A program made the translations under genes and the position numbers. A stretch of 64,000 nt of DNA, from positions 7,395,827 through 7,459,826 of the forward strand of contig NW_024722158.1 of the NCBI RefSeq assembly GCF_018991925.1, given 5' to 3'. Shown here in pieces: positions 21,831 through 31,699 of this stretch. Source of the stretch: Homarus americanus. Taxonomy: Eukaryota; Arthropoda; Malacostraca; Decapoda; Nephropidae. The first letter of the stretch is position 1. The number at the start of each line of letters is the position of its first letter. Under the pieces are notes generated by a model. The model had not been told where the DNA came from and searched no databases. It was given only the letters and a program-made list of their open reading frames with translations.

Positions 21831-22149
21831 TAAATCAAATTCCTTTCAAAATAAAACCCATCAAAAACATGAAACGAACTTATATATAAATAGAAACTCA
21901 GGAGATAAACGCGAAAACGATTTTATAGAATAAGATACAAAAAAAACGCATAAAGGTTGAGAATGCACGAGAGAGATTTTTTGGCCCCACAAACTACAAG
22001 GGGAAGTGAAGGTATCTCTCAGCCAAATGGTGGAGATGGTCAAGGGGTCTCGTCCGGGGAGACTCGTAGTGGAGGTCTTGCCAAAATTTGTTTAAGAGGA
22101 AAGTCGTGTCGAGTCTCCTGATACAGAGATAGTCTAGTTTTTTTGGGGG

Positions 22150-22405
22150 GAGCCTTTCATCTTTTATGTCTTTTTTCCCATCTTTTTCCCCCATCTTTTT
22201 TCCCATCACACTTCCCTCATCATCTTTTACCCATCCTCCTCTTATACCCCTTTCTCCAACCACCCAACCTCCCCCACCTCCCGCCACCCTACCACACTTC
22301 CCTCCCCCTCCCTTCCTCTGACACCCAACCCCACCTTCCCTCCCCCTTCCTCTCACCCCCCCCTTCCTCTCATCTCCGACCTCCCACTCCTCACCCTCTG
22401 CAGGT
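22150..22405. repeat. C/T-rich tract ending in CAG|GTAAGC
   Basis: Low-complexity CCCTCC/CATCTTTTT DNA. The end has a perfect-looking donor, but nothing credible precedes it. The 250 bp before this tract are open on both strands and are discussed among rejected items. Confidence 0.6.
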
Positions 22406-22599
22406 AAGCCCCTAGAGACCAGACTGAATCCAGGTCCTCTTGACATCTAGAGGCCTGACATGCCAGAATGACAACCTCTCTGACGCCTGACCTTCCCAGG
22501 AGAGATGAAACACATTAACCTAACTCCCTGATCTTCGGGAGATGTTTTGAATGACATGAAAAAAGACCTCAAAAACTGCCCTTTTTTTAATTATTTGGG

Positions 22600-22690
22600 G
22601 TGTTAACATGATAAATGGGATATTAACATGATATCTGGGGTGTTAACGTGATATCTGGGGTGTTAACGTGATATATGGGGTGTTAACGTG

Positions 22691-22694
<4 letters not shown>
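22600..22694. repeat. 20-bp minisatellite (GGGGTGTTAACGTGATATCT), left part
   Basis: Five units, interrupted at 22694 by a LINE insertion; the array resumes at 23228. Confidence 0.9.
22682..22694. repeat. Left target-site duplication
   Basis: GTTAACGTGATAT, identical to 23228-23240 on the other side of the LINE fragment. Confidence 0.75.
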
Positions 22695-22724
<30 letters not shown>

Positions 22725-23227
22725 TAAAGGTTTATTGAAAGAGCTTGGCAGCCAGAAGGCTGAAAATATACAGTTACATATTTGGGGAATGAGTTTCGAA
22801 TTACAAATAATATACAAGTAATATAAGTGATACAAATAAGATATATAATAACTAGATGGGGAAAAGCTCAAACTACAGTTCATTTCAACATAGTGACAGT
22901 GCAAGAAGTAGTGTTTACTGGGAGTGAATACACTGGTTTATTACAAGTTATTGATAATTTTTACAATGGTTGGGACTGGGCTGTTCTTATAGCGATCAGT
23001 TATTGCACGTATGGGCTGGATGCGGTTGTGGTGTCGAACAGCAATTCTCGGGCTAGGGATCTCAGGTGGTAGTAGGAGCCGGTGTCGAGGATGGTGTAGC
23101 AGTTTCTTACCAAATTTGCAGATGAGGTCGTGGTGATGGTCAGTGAGAGTCGAAAGGGTCAGTGTGTTGAGCGCTTCTTGATATGTGGAGTAGGAAGGGG
23201 AGAGAATAATCTTGCATGCCCTCTTTT
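22695..23227 (-). mobile_element. 5'-truncated CR1/L2-like LINE, 3' end with ATT tail
   Basis: Read on the minus strand the insertion runs: last 94 codons of the pol ORF, stop, about 200 bp of 3' UTR, AATAAA poly-A signal (in CAATAAACCTTTAATT), then an (ATT)n microsatellite tail. It lies in a 20-bp minisatellite and is flanked by identical 13-bp duplications. These features are what target-primed reverse transcription leaves: 5' truncation, 3' tail and target-site duplication. The simple-repeat tail favours CR1/L2-type elements. The coding piece is intact, so the insertion may be young. Confidence 0.85.
22941..23225 (-). pseudogene. C-terminal end of LINE reverse transcriptase, truncated
   Basis: An uninterrupted frame of 94 codons from the truncation point to TAA. 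It starts KRACKIILSPSYSTYQEAL and ends VPTIVKIINNL. The order ACKIIL, then a Tyr- and Leu-rich helix, then HHPRHRLLLPPE, then a basic tail resembles the region after the RT palm in CR1/L2-type pol proteins. Catalytic palm motifs and endonuclease lie upstream and are missing, so this copy is dead on arrival. No frameshift or stop is seen, unlike the older Jockey-like fragment 2 kb away. Confidence 0.75.
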
Positions 23228-23395
23228 GTTAACGTGATATCCGGGGTGTTAACGTGATATTTGGGGTGTTAACATGATATTTGGGGTGTTAACATGATAT
23301 CTGGGGCGTTAACATGATATCTGAGACATTAACATGATATCTGGGGCGTTAACATGATATCTGAGGCATTAACATGACACATCTAGGACCTTGAC
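23228..23395. repeat. 20-bp minisatellite, right part
   Basis: Eight units of GGGGTGTTAACATGATATCT with GCGTT and GACATT variants. The first 13 bp are the right-hand target-site duplication. Confidence 0.9.
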
Positions 23396-23447
23396 ATGAC
23401 AGAGTGACATGTTCAATGCATACCATGGACAGGGGTCGACCTCCTGA

Positions 23448-23480
23448 ACCTAACCTAACCTAACCTAACCTAACCTAACC
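23448..23480. repeat. (CCTAA)n island
   Basis: Six to seven perfect arthropod-telomere pentamers, interstitial. Confidence 0.95.
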
Positions 23481-23574
23481 GTACGAATATCAATAACGTA
23501 AAATGGAATTCTTTCTCTGATAAGCAAAGACCCACGGATATGATCCAGTAGCGAAGGTCATCACTATTTATTTT

Positions 23575-23861
23575 TTTTTCTCTCTCTCTCTCTTTCTCCT
23601 TTCGTCGTTCAGGTCGCAAAGGCAAAGAATAAATGCGATGATGCAGGAGGAAGAGCACACGGGGAGAATCTAATACTCATTCTCAAAGGCGAAGACGAAA
23701 GGAAAGGAAAATTCAATATACAATCCACCTTTATAGGATGTTGTGGGTGATAGTGGCTTCTCTTTCTCTCTTTCATTCTCTCTCTTTTTTTTCTGTTTCT
23801 CTCTTTCTGTCTCTCTCGGTCTTTCTGTTTTTCTCTCTCTTTCTGTTTCTCTTTCTGTTTC

Positions 23862-23904
<43 letters not shown>

Positions 23905-23907
23905 CAG
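23575..23907. repeat. CT-rich tracts ending in a strong acceptor
   Basis: TCTCTTTCT at 23578-23600 and 23760-23902; the latter ends TCTCTGGCAG. Confidence 0.85.
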
Positions 23908-24143
23908 TGTCTAGGTTTAATACAGGGGAAGAAGCAGCCACGGAATGTTCAAGCTCTAAATGCGAAGACACGGTATTGCTGGTGTGTCGAGATAGGACTG
24001 TTCAAATCATGTCATCCTTCACAGGGAATAAAATCATGCAGCTGGTCGTGATTTCAGAACCCAAGAGCTTAAAGGGGTTCAGAAACTTTAAGGGTTCAAT
24101 GGTGAAGAGGGTTCGGAAAATAACAAGGGTTCAGAAACTTTAA
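23908..24143 (+). CDS. Candidate exon ending in a 52-bp repeat, unrecognised
   Basis: Behind a (CT)n-GGCAG acceptor, one frame is open for 78 codons. Its first 50 residues are mixed and not repetitive: RFNTGEEAATECSSSKCEDT, then the hydrophobic strand-like VLLVCRDRTVQIM, then GNKIMQLVVISEPK. The VLLVCRDRTVQIM piece resembles a beta-propeller strand pair, but this is a guess from pattern. From about 24073 the frame enters a 52-bp minisatellite, so a true exon should end before that. No strong donor is visible there (CTG|GTCGTG is poor). Confidence 0.28.
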
Positions 24144-24360
24144 GGGTTCATTGGTGAAGAGGGTTCGGAAAATAACAAGGGTTCAGAAACTTTAAGGGTT
24201 CAATGGTGAAGAGGGTTCGGAAAATAACAAGGGTTCAGAAACTTTAAGGGTTCAATGGTGAAGAGGGTTCTGAAAATAACAAGGGTTCAGAAACTTTAAG
24301 GGTTCAATGGTGAAGAGGGTTCGGAAAATAACAAGGGTTCAGAAACTTGAAGGGTTCAGA
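24073..24360. repeat. 52-bp minisatellite (GGGTTCAGAAACTTTAAGGG)
   Basis: Five and a half near-perfect units; GGTTCAG begins at 24076 and 24128. Decayed pieces continue to about 24435. Confidence 0.95.
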
Positions 24361-24589
24361 TATTTGTTTTTAAGGTTCAGAGGTATATAGGATTCAGAAA
24401 CGTTAAGGGAATCAGAAACTTGAAAGGGTTCAGATTCTCAAAATGTCGTACGGTTGATATTTCTCGTGAGTGAAGACGTTAAGAATGTACCCAACTGGCT
24501 GACTTAACTTGAGGTAAGGGAATAACAACTAAAAATTACGCGAAAGTTAACAGTGAAACATTACTTTAAGGAGTTTTTCTGGAGTTCAC

Positions 24590-24778
24590 TTCAGTTTGGT
24601 TTATTTTAGTTCACTTCACTTCAATTGGCTTCAGTTCACTTTACTTCAGTTGGGTTAACTTCGGATCATTTCACTTCACTTCAGTTCACTTAACCTGAGT
24701 TCACTTCAATTGGGTTCAGTTCTGTTTACTTCACTTGGGTTCACTTCACTTCAGCTCACTTCAATTTTCTTCTCTAAC
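24590..24778. repeat. TTCACTTCAGTTC degenerate repeat
   Basis: TTCAC, TTCAG and TTCAATTGGG words in irregular order. Confidence 0.75.
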
Positions 24779-25049
24779 TCTCTCACAGGAAGGTCGTCTT
24801 GAAGCTTTGGTGGTCGGGGTTTAATAATATACAATGACATACAGTAAATTATGGCCCAGAAAACGTCTTTTGTATTACTAAAACAATGTGTTATAGTGTG
24901 GTTTTGAGTCATAAATCTTATAATAACATAAATGCATCAGAAAGGTGTTGGTGTTTCGAGACTTGTGTGATTCACTGCTTCGAGATAGTGGAAAAAATAA
25001 ATAACGAAGCAACTGTAATTGTTATTTTTGTTTAGATGACACAAGGCCA

Positions 25050-25215
25050 AACCTAACAACCAAATCTAACTTAATTTAATCTAACCTAATCAATTCTAAC
25101 TTAACCAAAGCTAACTTAACCAAACCTAACCTAACCAAATCTAACAATCAAACCTAATCTAACTAAATTTAGCTTAACCAGACCTTATCTAACCCAATCT
25201 ATCTAACCAATATAG
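25050..25215. repeat. Degenerate CTAACC/CTAACTTAACC tract
   Basis: Telomere-like pentamers with many substitutions. The 24.8-25.0 and 25.2-25.55 kb flanks are AT-rich and unremarkable. Confidence 0.65.
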
Positions 25216-25579
25216 ATATATTTAACTCCTTAATCCCTGTTAATTAATTTTGGTTAAGTTCGATGAAAGATTTTGCACCAGTAACTTCTTAACTGACTCA
25301 CCTGTATAGAGAGTCCGGGTACAAGTTAAGACTAATTAGTGGCTTGGTGACTAATTAAGCCCAGGTATAAAATGCATTGAGGGATGTGAATTACTGGGGT
25401 GATATGTTGATGTGGTAGTTTTATTTAATAATTGAATTGATAGAGTTCGAATCTTTATGAAGCGCTGGGTGAAGTGCTGATATTCGAATCTTTTGAATCA
25501 TTATAGTGATTGGGTTCGAAAATTATGAACAACGGTTAAGTATGTTGATGTGGTGTTATTATTAATCGCTTAGGTTGGT

Positions 25580-25890
25580 AGGATTCGAATCTTACGAACC
25601 ACATGGGTGATATATTGATGTTTCGAATCTTATGAACCACTGGGGTGATAAGTTGATGTTTCGAATCTTATGAACCATGTGGGTGATATATTGATGTTTC
25701 GAATCTTATGAACCACTGGGGTGATGAGTTGATGTTTCGAATCTTACGAACCACGTGGGTGATATATTGATGTTTCGAATCTTATGAACCACTGGGGTGA
25801 TAAGTTGATGTTTCGAATCTTACGAACCACGTGGGTGATATATTGATGTTTCGAATCTTATGAACCACTGGGGTAATATATTGATGCTTC
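25580..25890. repeat. 38-bp minisatellite with 76-bp alternation
   Basis: TTCGAATC starts at 25622, 25660, 25698 and 25736 and continues at 38 bp. Units alternate between ACCACTGGGGTGATAAGTT and ACCACGTGGGTGATATATT, giving a two-unit higher-order repeat. Confidence 0.93.
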
Positions 25891-26159
25891 GAATTTTGGG
25901 GTGTATGTTGAAGCTTCAAACCTTATGAACCACTAGAGTGATATGGTGATGTTTCGAACCTTATAAACCATTTAGTAAACAGTTTTCAGTATAACATTAT
26001 ATTAAGGTCATATACGGATTGATCTCAAGAGACTGACTTGGGTGAAACGAGCTCGAATCTCCGTTCCTGTAAGAGACTTCAAAGAGATGAGATAAATTGT
26101 CTTTTACGAAGTGAGTTGGATCTATCTTAGGTAAATGGGAGGGAAAAAATCTCTTAACC

Positions 26160-26455
26160 TAGAGATGGAATGAGAGGGAGGGAGAGGGAGAGAGATAGGA
26201 AGAGAAAAAGAGTGAGGGAGAGAGAGAGAGTGAGAAAAAAGAGGGAAATAAAAGAGGAAGAAAACGGAGGAGGGAGAGTCAGGGAAAGTGAGAAAGGAGA
26301 TAGAAGGAATAATAAAGGAATGGAGAAGGCGATAGAGTGACAGCTAGTAAGAGAAGAAAGAGGAAGGGAGAGGCAGAGTGAGTAAGAAGGGGGGAGAGAG
26401 AGGGGTAGGAGGAAGAACTACTGACGGTTGGAGGAGAACGAAGATGGAAAAGGGA

Positions 26456-26510
<55 letters not shown>
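26160..26510. repeat. Purine-rich tract and (GA)n
   Basis: GGGAGAGAG-type DNA, ending with 25 perfect GA units at 26461-26510. Confidence 0.9.
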
Positions 26511-26512
<2 letters not shown>

Positions 26513-26671
26513 ACCCCGTGTATGAAGGAAGCGCCTACCACCTTATGAGACTACAACACGCAGGTAAAATTCAGGTGTACAAAATACTCTCAAAAATATT
26601 AGGTGATGAGGTGACTCACTCTCTCTCTCTCTCTGCGCCTTTTAAAGATATTACAACACCTGTTTCCACCT

Positions 26672-26780
26672 GTTAACAGCATCACAGCAGTTGTTCCTAC
26701 TCGTTATGTTAACAGCATCACAGCAGCTGTTCCCACTCGTTATGTTAACAGCATCACAGCAGCTGTTCCCACTCGTTATA
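26672..26780. repeat. 36-bp tandem repeat, three units
   Basis: GTTAACAGCATCACAGCAGC starts at 26672, 26708 and 26744. Because 36 is divisible by three, the plus strand reads a 12-residue repeat (VNSITAAVPTRY) in an open frame from 26615 to 26830. A second plus frame is also open. No start codon exists. Confidence 0.9.
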
Positions 26781-26860
26781 CAGTACTTGCAGGTAATGTT
26801 TATGGCCAGTGCGCTGTTCAGGTGATTTAATGGTAAGAGGGAATGAGGTGGAAGAGATAA
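26754..26860 (-). CDS. Possible terminal exon, unrecognised
   Basis: The minus strand has a long (CT)n tract, CATAATAG, then a single open frame of 34 codons (ISSTSFPLTIKSPEQR at the start, NEWEQLL before TGA). The last third lies in the 36-bp repeat, which argues against it. Confidence 0.13.
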
Positions 26861-26863
26861 CTA

Positions 26864-26867
<4 letters not shown>

Positions 26868-26923
<56 letters not shown>

Positions 26924-26994
26924 TCACTATCGCCCACAATATTGAATTATCTATTAATACCGTTTTTTAACCTTTGAGATAGAGTAAGAACTTG

Positions 26995-27030
<36 letters not shown>
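26868..27030. repeat. (GA)n and (CT)n microsatellites facing each other
   Basis: (GA)n 26868-26920 and (CT)n 26997-27027, 75 bp apart; could pair as a hairpin. Confidence 0.93.
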
Positions 27031-27032
<2 letters not shown>

Positions 27033-27059
27033 ACTCATGTTGTTCTCGTTCTTAATATT

Positions 27060-27645
27060 CGTATCAGCGAAAGAGACAATAGAAAGTATTATAGAAAGAA
27101 AGGAAAAGAAAGTACGAGAAAACAAAGAGGTGAAAGTCGATAAAAAAAAATGCTTCACTATGTTGTGTCATTCATTGCAGCAGCCAGGAATAAAAGAAAA
27201 TGTACAACAAAGAGAAAGGAAAAGAAAGCAATGGAGGGTAAAAAAAAAGAAAGTAAAAGTTGAAATAGAAGTACCTGGTCGCTTTCTGTATTCATAGCTG
27301 TGAGAGTAAAAATAAGAACGTGTGAAAAAATAGAGAAATGGAGAGAAAGCAAGGATGTAAAGCAACGAAAAGTGAAAGCGGGGGAGATTTTCCTTACTCT
27401 CTTTCTCTCTCTCTCTCTTTCTCTACGATATTTCTCTATAGTTTTTTAACAGATACATAAAAGGTAAAAAATAATCGTAAAGAGAAAGTTGAAGAAAGAA
27501 AAAAGTAGATCAAAGTAAAAGTTGGATTAATATTATTGATTTCACTATACAACTTTCTTTAAATTTTATTTCTGTACGTAGATGTAGAAAGGGAAAGTAT
27601 GAAAGAGAGAGAGAGAGAGAGAGAGAATTGTTTTGGTATGTCATT
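27060..27645. repeat. A/G-rich low complexity
   Basis: GAAAGAAAGGAAAAG-type DNA with (CT)n at 27396-27425 and (GA)n at 27603-27626. No credible gene. The next 600 bp to 28235 are ordinary AT-rich sequence with nothing recognised. Confidence 0.7.
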
Positions 27646-28233
27646 GCAATAATTTCCTTAAATATTGTATGGTCTTTCGTATCCCAGCGCCTGTCACTCA
27701 CCGTCACTCACTACTGTCCCTTCACCGTCACTTACTACTGTCTATTTACTGTTTCTCATAAATAAGCGTAACTCGTCAGTAACTTTAAGCTCCCGGATTA
27801 ACACAACAAACTAGATTAAGTCAGTATCAATAACAATGTTTAATATCTGTATCACCAGAGATGTGAGGGTAAACTAGTGTAAATCAGCGACCCGTGTGGA
27901 GCCTAGCAGGTGCACGGAACGAGACTAAACTTGTTTTATGTAATTACCTGTACGTAAAAATCAATCTAGTTTAACGTAATTATTTACGGGAGATTTTAAC
28001 ACATTAAGCCCCCCCTCCCCCTCCCCAAGGACTACGAGGCCAAACTAGCTTTAATCTAATCACTCCAAGAAGGTTCAACAGACCCCGGAAGTTTTCAGTC
28101 CCTCGGAGTTTACACTTAAGTGAGTTTTAAACTTTGGACAAGAGTAAGTGTTGGGACCAGCGTGTGTGTGTTGGAGGGTCATGTTGTGTTATGTGTCTTC
28201 CAGAGCTTTATATAATGTTAGTTTGGGCCAATA

Positions 28234-28236
<3 letters not shown>

Positions 28237-28306
<70 letters not shown>
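28237..28306. repeat. (TA)n microsatellite
   Basis: About 35 uninterrupted TA units, directly after CCAATAATCGA. Confidence 0.98.
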
Positions 28307-28313
<7 letters not shown>

Positions 28314-28439
28314 TGACATATATACACACACATATACACACATGAGCGGCCTGTGACAGCGTGTCGTTATTTCCCCCAGCAGTAAAGGCCATCCATCATA
28401 CAGCTTTTCTGTGTTTACACGTCCACGTTCACGCTGCCT

Positions 28440-28690
28440 CCGTAGCTGTGCTCACTGAGTGGCCGGGGTTTTTATGGTTCCTATATAAATGTTTGCTGAA
28501 TGGTCGGGGACGAATATGACGTATAAATCAATGTCCTCTGAGTGGCCGGACATCTGTTAGGTTTTATCTGCGCAGTGCTTGGTGAGTAGCCTGGAGCCCT
28601 ATGTGTCTCTGGTAGTAATGCTCGCTTAGTGTCCCGTGCCCATATTTTTCCAGTGGGTAATGCTCACTGAGTGGCCCGCGGTCCTCCATT
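28440..28690 (+). repeat. GAGTGG array with 41-44-bp spacing
   Basis: Core GCTCACTGAGTGGCC. GAGTGG or variants begin at 28457, 28498, 28540, 28584, 28627 and 28669: spacings 41, 42, 44, 43, 42. Between cores only scattered bases agree. The core is the one found at 19.8-20.2 kb. Confidence 0.8.
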
Positions 28691-28847
28691 TCCAAAACAA
28701 AAGTCACTCACGACTATAACTATAACTTATGACTATATATATAACATGGCGCCATGAAACAAATATGTATCAAAATATAAATCAATATTATAAGAAATTA
28801 TATCCGCAAATACTTATCTCCTCCTCCTCATCATCCCAACCCAACCT

Positions 28848-28892
28848 CACCTCACCTCACCTCACCTCACCTCACCTCACCTCACCTCACCT
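28848..28892. repeat. (CCTCA)n island
   Basis: Nine perfect CTCAC pentamers; a one-base variant of CCTAA, followed directly by GGCCAATAATCGATAATT. Confidence 0.95.
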
Positions 28893-29609
28893 GGCCAATA
28901 ATCGATAATTCCTCCACGTCTCCCAATTATTTCCCATCACTACGATAATTACGTCAACCATTAGCGTACACATAAGGTAATCTGTCAATAATCGATAATT
29001 CTCCGTCGTGTTCCAATTAAGTGACGTGTCTCATTGTGTCACTAGGAGATAATTGCTAGTTCTCTTACCCCCCCCCTACCTCCGTCCATCACTGTGCTTC
29101 TAGTTGGAAGGTGTCACTGCTTCAATTGCTTCACCTAACAAACCTTGCTTCACTACTCCACAAACTTCACCTAACACGCCCTCAAGCAGTGGTCAATAAT
29201 CGATAATTCCCTGAGCATAGACGAATAATAATCCATCACTAAATATAGGAGAATTAATGTGACCTAAAAGTTATATAATTCATTAATAAAGAAAAAAAAA
29301 TAATTCATCTCACCTTTACAATGTCATTTGCCCCGATAATCGATAATAATAATTCTTCATCACCTGTTATATCCCACCTCTGAATAATTACCTACGCTAT
29401 TTCACCTGACCACTTCTGTTGATAATTGATTATTCTCTCAACGTCCTTAATTAAGTTCCATCACCAGAATTAGTTGAATTATTTGCACCTCAAGTCCACT
29501 GTCAATAATCGAGAATTTCCCCCCAGCCGCGTCTTGAGTACAGGTAAATGCTGTCATCACCTGGAATAATTTACCCTCGTCTCGTAAGATTACTAGATAT
29601 ACTTCACCT

Positions 29610-29979
<370 letters not shown>

Positions 29980-30129
29980 AACGTCACCCAGAGCTATGAG
30001 TCTCGTTTTCTCTGGGACTTTGTGAGGCAAATTCCTTGTAAGATTTTGTAAAGCTTAATGTGAAGGAGTTGTATTATGATTCTATTATACTTGTCTACCA
30101 TCTGTTGTCCTGAGAGCTAGTGTTATAGT

Positions 30130-30131
30130 GG

Positions 30132-30169
<38 letters not shown>

Positions 30170-30298
30170 TTTGGGGGGAGATTAAAACGTGTCTAACCCC
30201 AGCGGGAGAAAACTGGAGAAAGTTCTTCAATCAGAAACCAAAAGAAAGAGAGAGAGAGAGAGAAAGTGTAGAGTGAGTTTGGTGTGGCGAGGTGGATG

Positions 30299-30332
<34 letters not shown>
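30130..30332. repeat. CT and GA microsatellites
   Basis: (CT)n at 30132-30172 and 30299-30331, (GA)n at 30246-30265. Confidence 0.93.
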
Positions 30333-30335
<3 letters not shown>

Positions 30336-30382
30336 TTGACTGTCTCATTATATCTGACTATGTTCGTAATATTTCAGTACAT

Positions 30383-30515
30383 AACCACCCACCCACCCAC
30401 CCACCCATCCACCCACCCACCCACTACCCACCACCCACCCACCCACTACCCACCACCCATCCACCCACCCACTACCCACCACCCATCCACCCACCCACTA
30501 CCCACCCATTTTCCC
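30383..30515. repeat. (CCCA)n with CTACCCACCA units
   Basis: CCACCCACCCACTACCCACC units of about 25-30 bp on a CCCA background. Confidence 0.93.
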
Positions 30516-30523
30516 ACCTACCA

Positions 30524-30643
30524 TTAAAATGTCCACACCCTAAACTTGTAAATCTCTCTTGAATACAAATTGTCTCTCCAATGTCTCTCAGCAGGTGCGA
30601 GAGACAGGTAAGTGTGTGTGTCTCCTTGATGAACACTTCTCAC
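30524..30643 (-). CDS. Possible terminal exon, unrecognised
   Basis: On the minus strand (CT)n, CAACATACAG, then a 39-codon open frame: VRSVHQGDTHTYLSLAP at the start, REIYKFRVWTF before TAA. The exon would begin GTGAG, which weakens the acceptor. Length is within chance. Confidence 0.13.
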   Translation of the reverse strand: MRSVHQGDTHTYLSLAPAERHWRDNLYSREIYKFRVWTF

Positions 30644-30649
30644 CTGTAT

Positions 30650-30652
<3 letters not shown>

Positions 30653-30702
<50 letters not shown>

Positions 30703-30729
30703 ATAATTACAGAGAGATTGAAGTATAAT

Positions 30730-30767
<38 letters not shown>

Positions 30768-30830
30768 AGAAGGCAGTCAGAGAGATACTGAGAGACAGCG
30801 AGACAGAGAGAGAGTCATAGAGAGAAAGAG
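30653..30830. repeat. GA microsatellites
   Basis: (GA)n at 30653-30703 and 30734-30762, plus GAGACAGAG words. Confidence 0.93.
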
Positions 30831-30933
30831 ATGATCAAATTCTCCTGTTAACTTGACCACAAACTCCCGAGTAATTTGATAGCCCGCGTGTGTTCAAGAT
30901 GAGACCCGCACCTTGCTGTAATTAATTACCTCC

Positions 30934-31025
30934 CTGTCTGTCTGTCTCTTTTTTGCCTGTCTGTCTGGTTTTAACTGTCTGTCTATCCTTATGTCTGTCT
31001 GTCTTTCTGTCTGTCTATCTGTAAG
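30934..31025. repeat. (CTGT)n tract
   Basis: CTGTCTGTCTTT-type tetranucleotides. Confidence 0.9.
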
Positions 31026-31502
31026 TATCTGTGTGTATATGTCTCTCATAATCACTGTCAGAACTTCATCATCACACTCAAAAAAAAAAAAAAATATTCC
31101 TGTGAAAATAACTCTGGTTGGAGGAGATTTTTGTCAGAGTGTTGCGGATAGTGTGTGTATGTGTGAACGAGTGTGGTGTTAAAATGTGAACGAGTGGGAG
31201 CGTGTACGGCGGAAGGTGTGTGTGTGTGTATGTGTGAACGGTGGTCTCGTTAAATCCCTCTCCCCCATCACCTCTGTACACCTCTCTTACACCTGTCGTT
31301 AATTATCGTTTACCTGTCGTGTGTATTTCTCGTTTATCTGTTGCTTATCTTTTGTTTACCTGTAGTTTATTTTTCGTTTACCTGTTGATTACTTCTGGGT
31401 TACCTGGTCCTGGAGTCTTAATTACTTCTGATGAGACCAGCTAAAAAAAGTGAAAGATCTGTCATGTTTCTGATTTAATTACGTTTAACATTACATAAGG
31501 AT

Positions 31503-31620
31503 GATGTGGACGAGTGGATAGAGCACTCACCGTCTGTTCTAAGGGTCTCTGGTTCGATTCTGAGGCACCCAGAGTCCACCCAACTGTTAATGTGTGCTTA
31601 AGTCTACAAGCTGGCTAAGT
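31503..31620 (+). mobile_element. tRNA-derived SINE fragment
   Basis: GAGTGGATAGAGCACTCACC matches the box A region and GGTTCGATTCT box B, with CTAAGGGTCTCTGGTTCGAT linking them as in the 21.7-kb and 60.5-kb copies. The tRNA-unrelated body after it is short and undefined. Confidence 0.65.
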
Positions 31621-31699
31621 GAAGACGGTCGAATGTTCTGCCGATCAAGGTGCTTTGTGTGTGTGTGTCTGAGTGCGTGTGTGTGTGTGTGTGTGTTAC

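Larger units (their letters stand above)
28228..29525 (+). promoter_or_regulatory. Dispersed copies of CAATAATCGATAATT
   Basis: CAATAATCGATA occurs exactly at about 28229, 28896, 28986 and 29194, with variants near 29335, 29421 and 29513. AATT follows in most. Copies are 83-667 bp apart with unrelated DNA between them, so this is not a simple tandem array. The motif joins a CCAAT-like half with ATCGAT. No gene is seen beside it. Confidence 0.5.

Noticed and set aside
21959..22446. Coding-like frames on both strands (plus: EIFWPHKLQGEVKVSLSQ; minus: 150 codons ending ERYLHFPL)
   Set aside because: The strands contradict each other, no splice site supports either, and the minus frame is mostly a G-rich low-complexity tract.
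24789..24835. Acceptor TAACTCTCTCACAG with EGRLEALVVG frame
   Set aside because: Frame closes after 11-15 codons and the only donors are weak.
26510..26573. SHPVYEGSAYHLMRLQHAG frame ending at CAG|GTAAAA
   Set aside because: The donor is fair, but the upstream side is a pure (GA)n run that cannot act as an acceptor, and no start codon is present.
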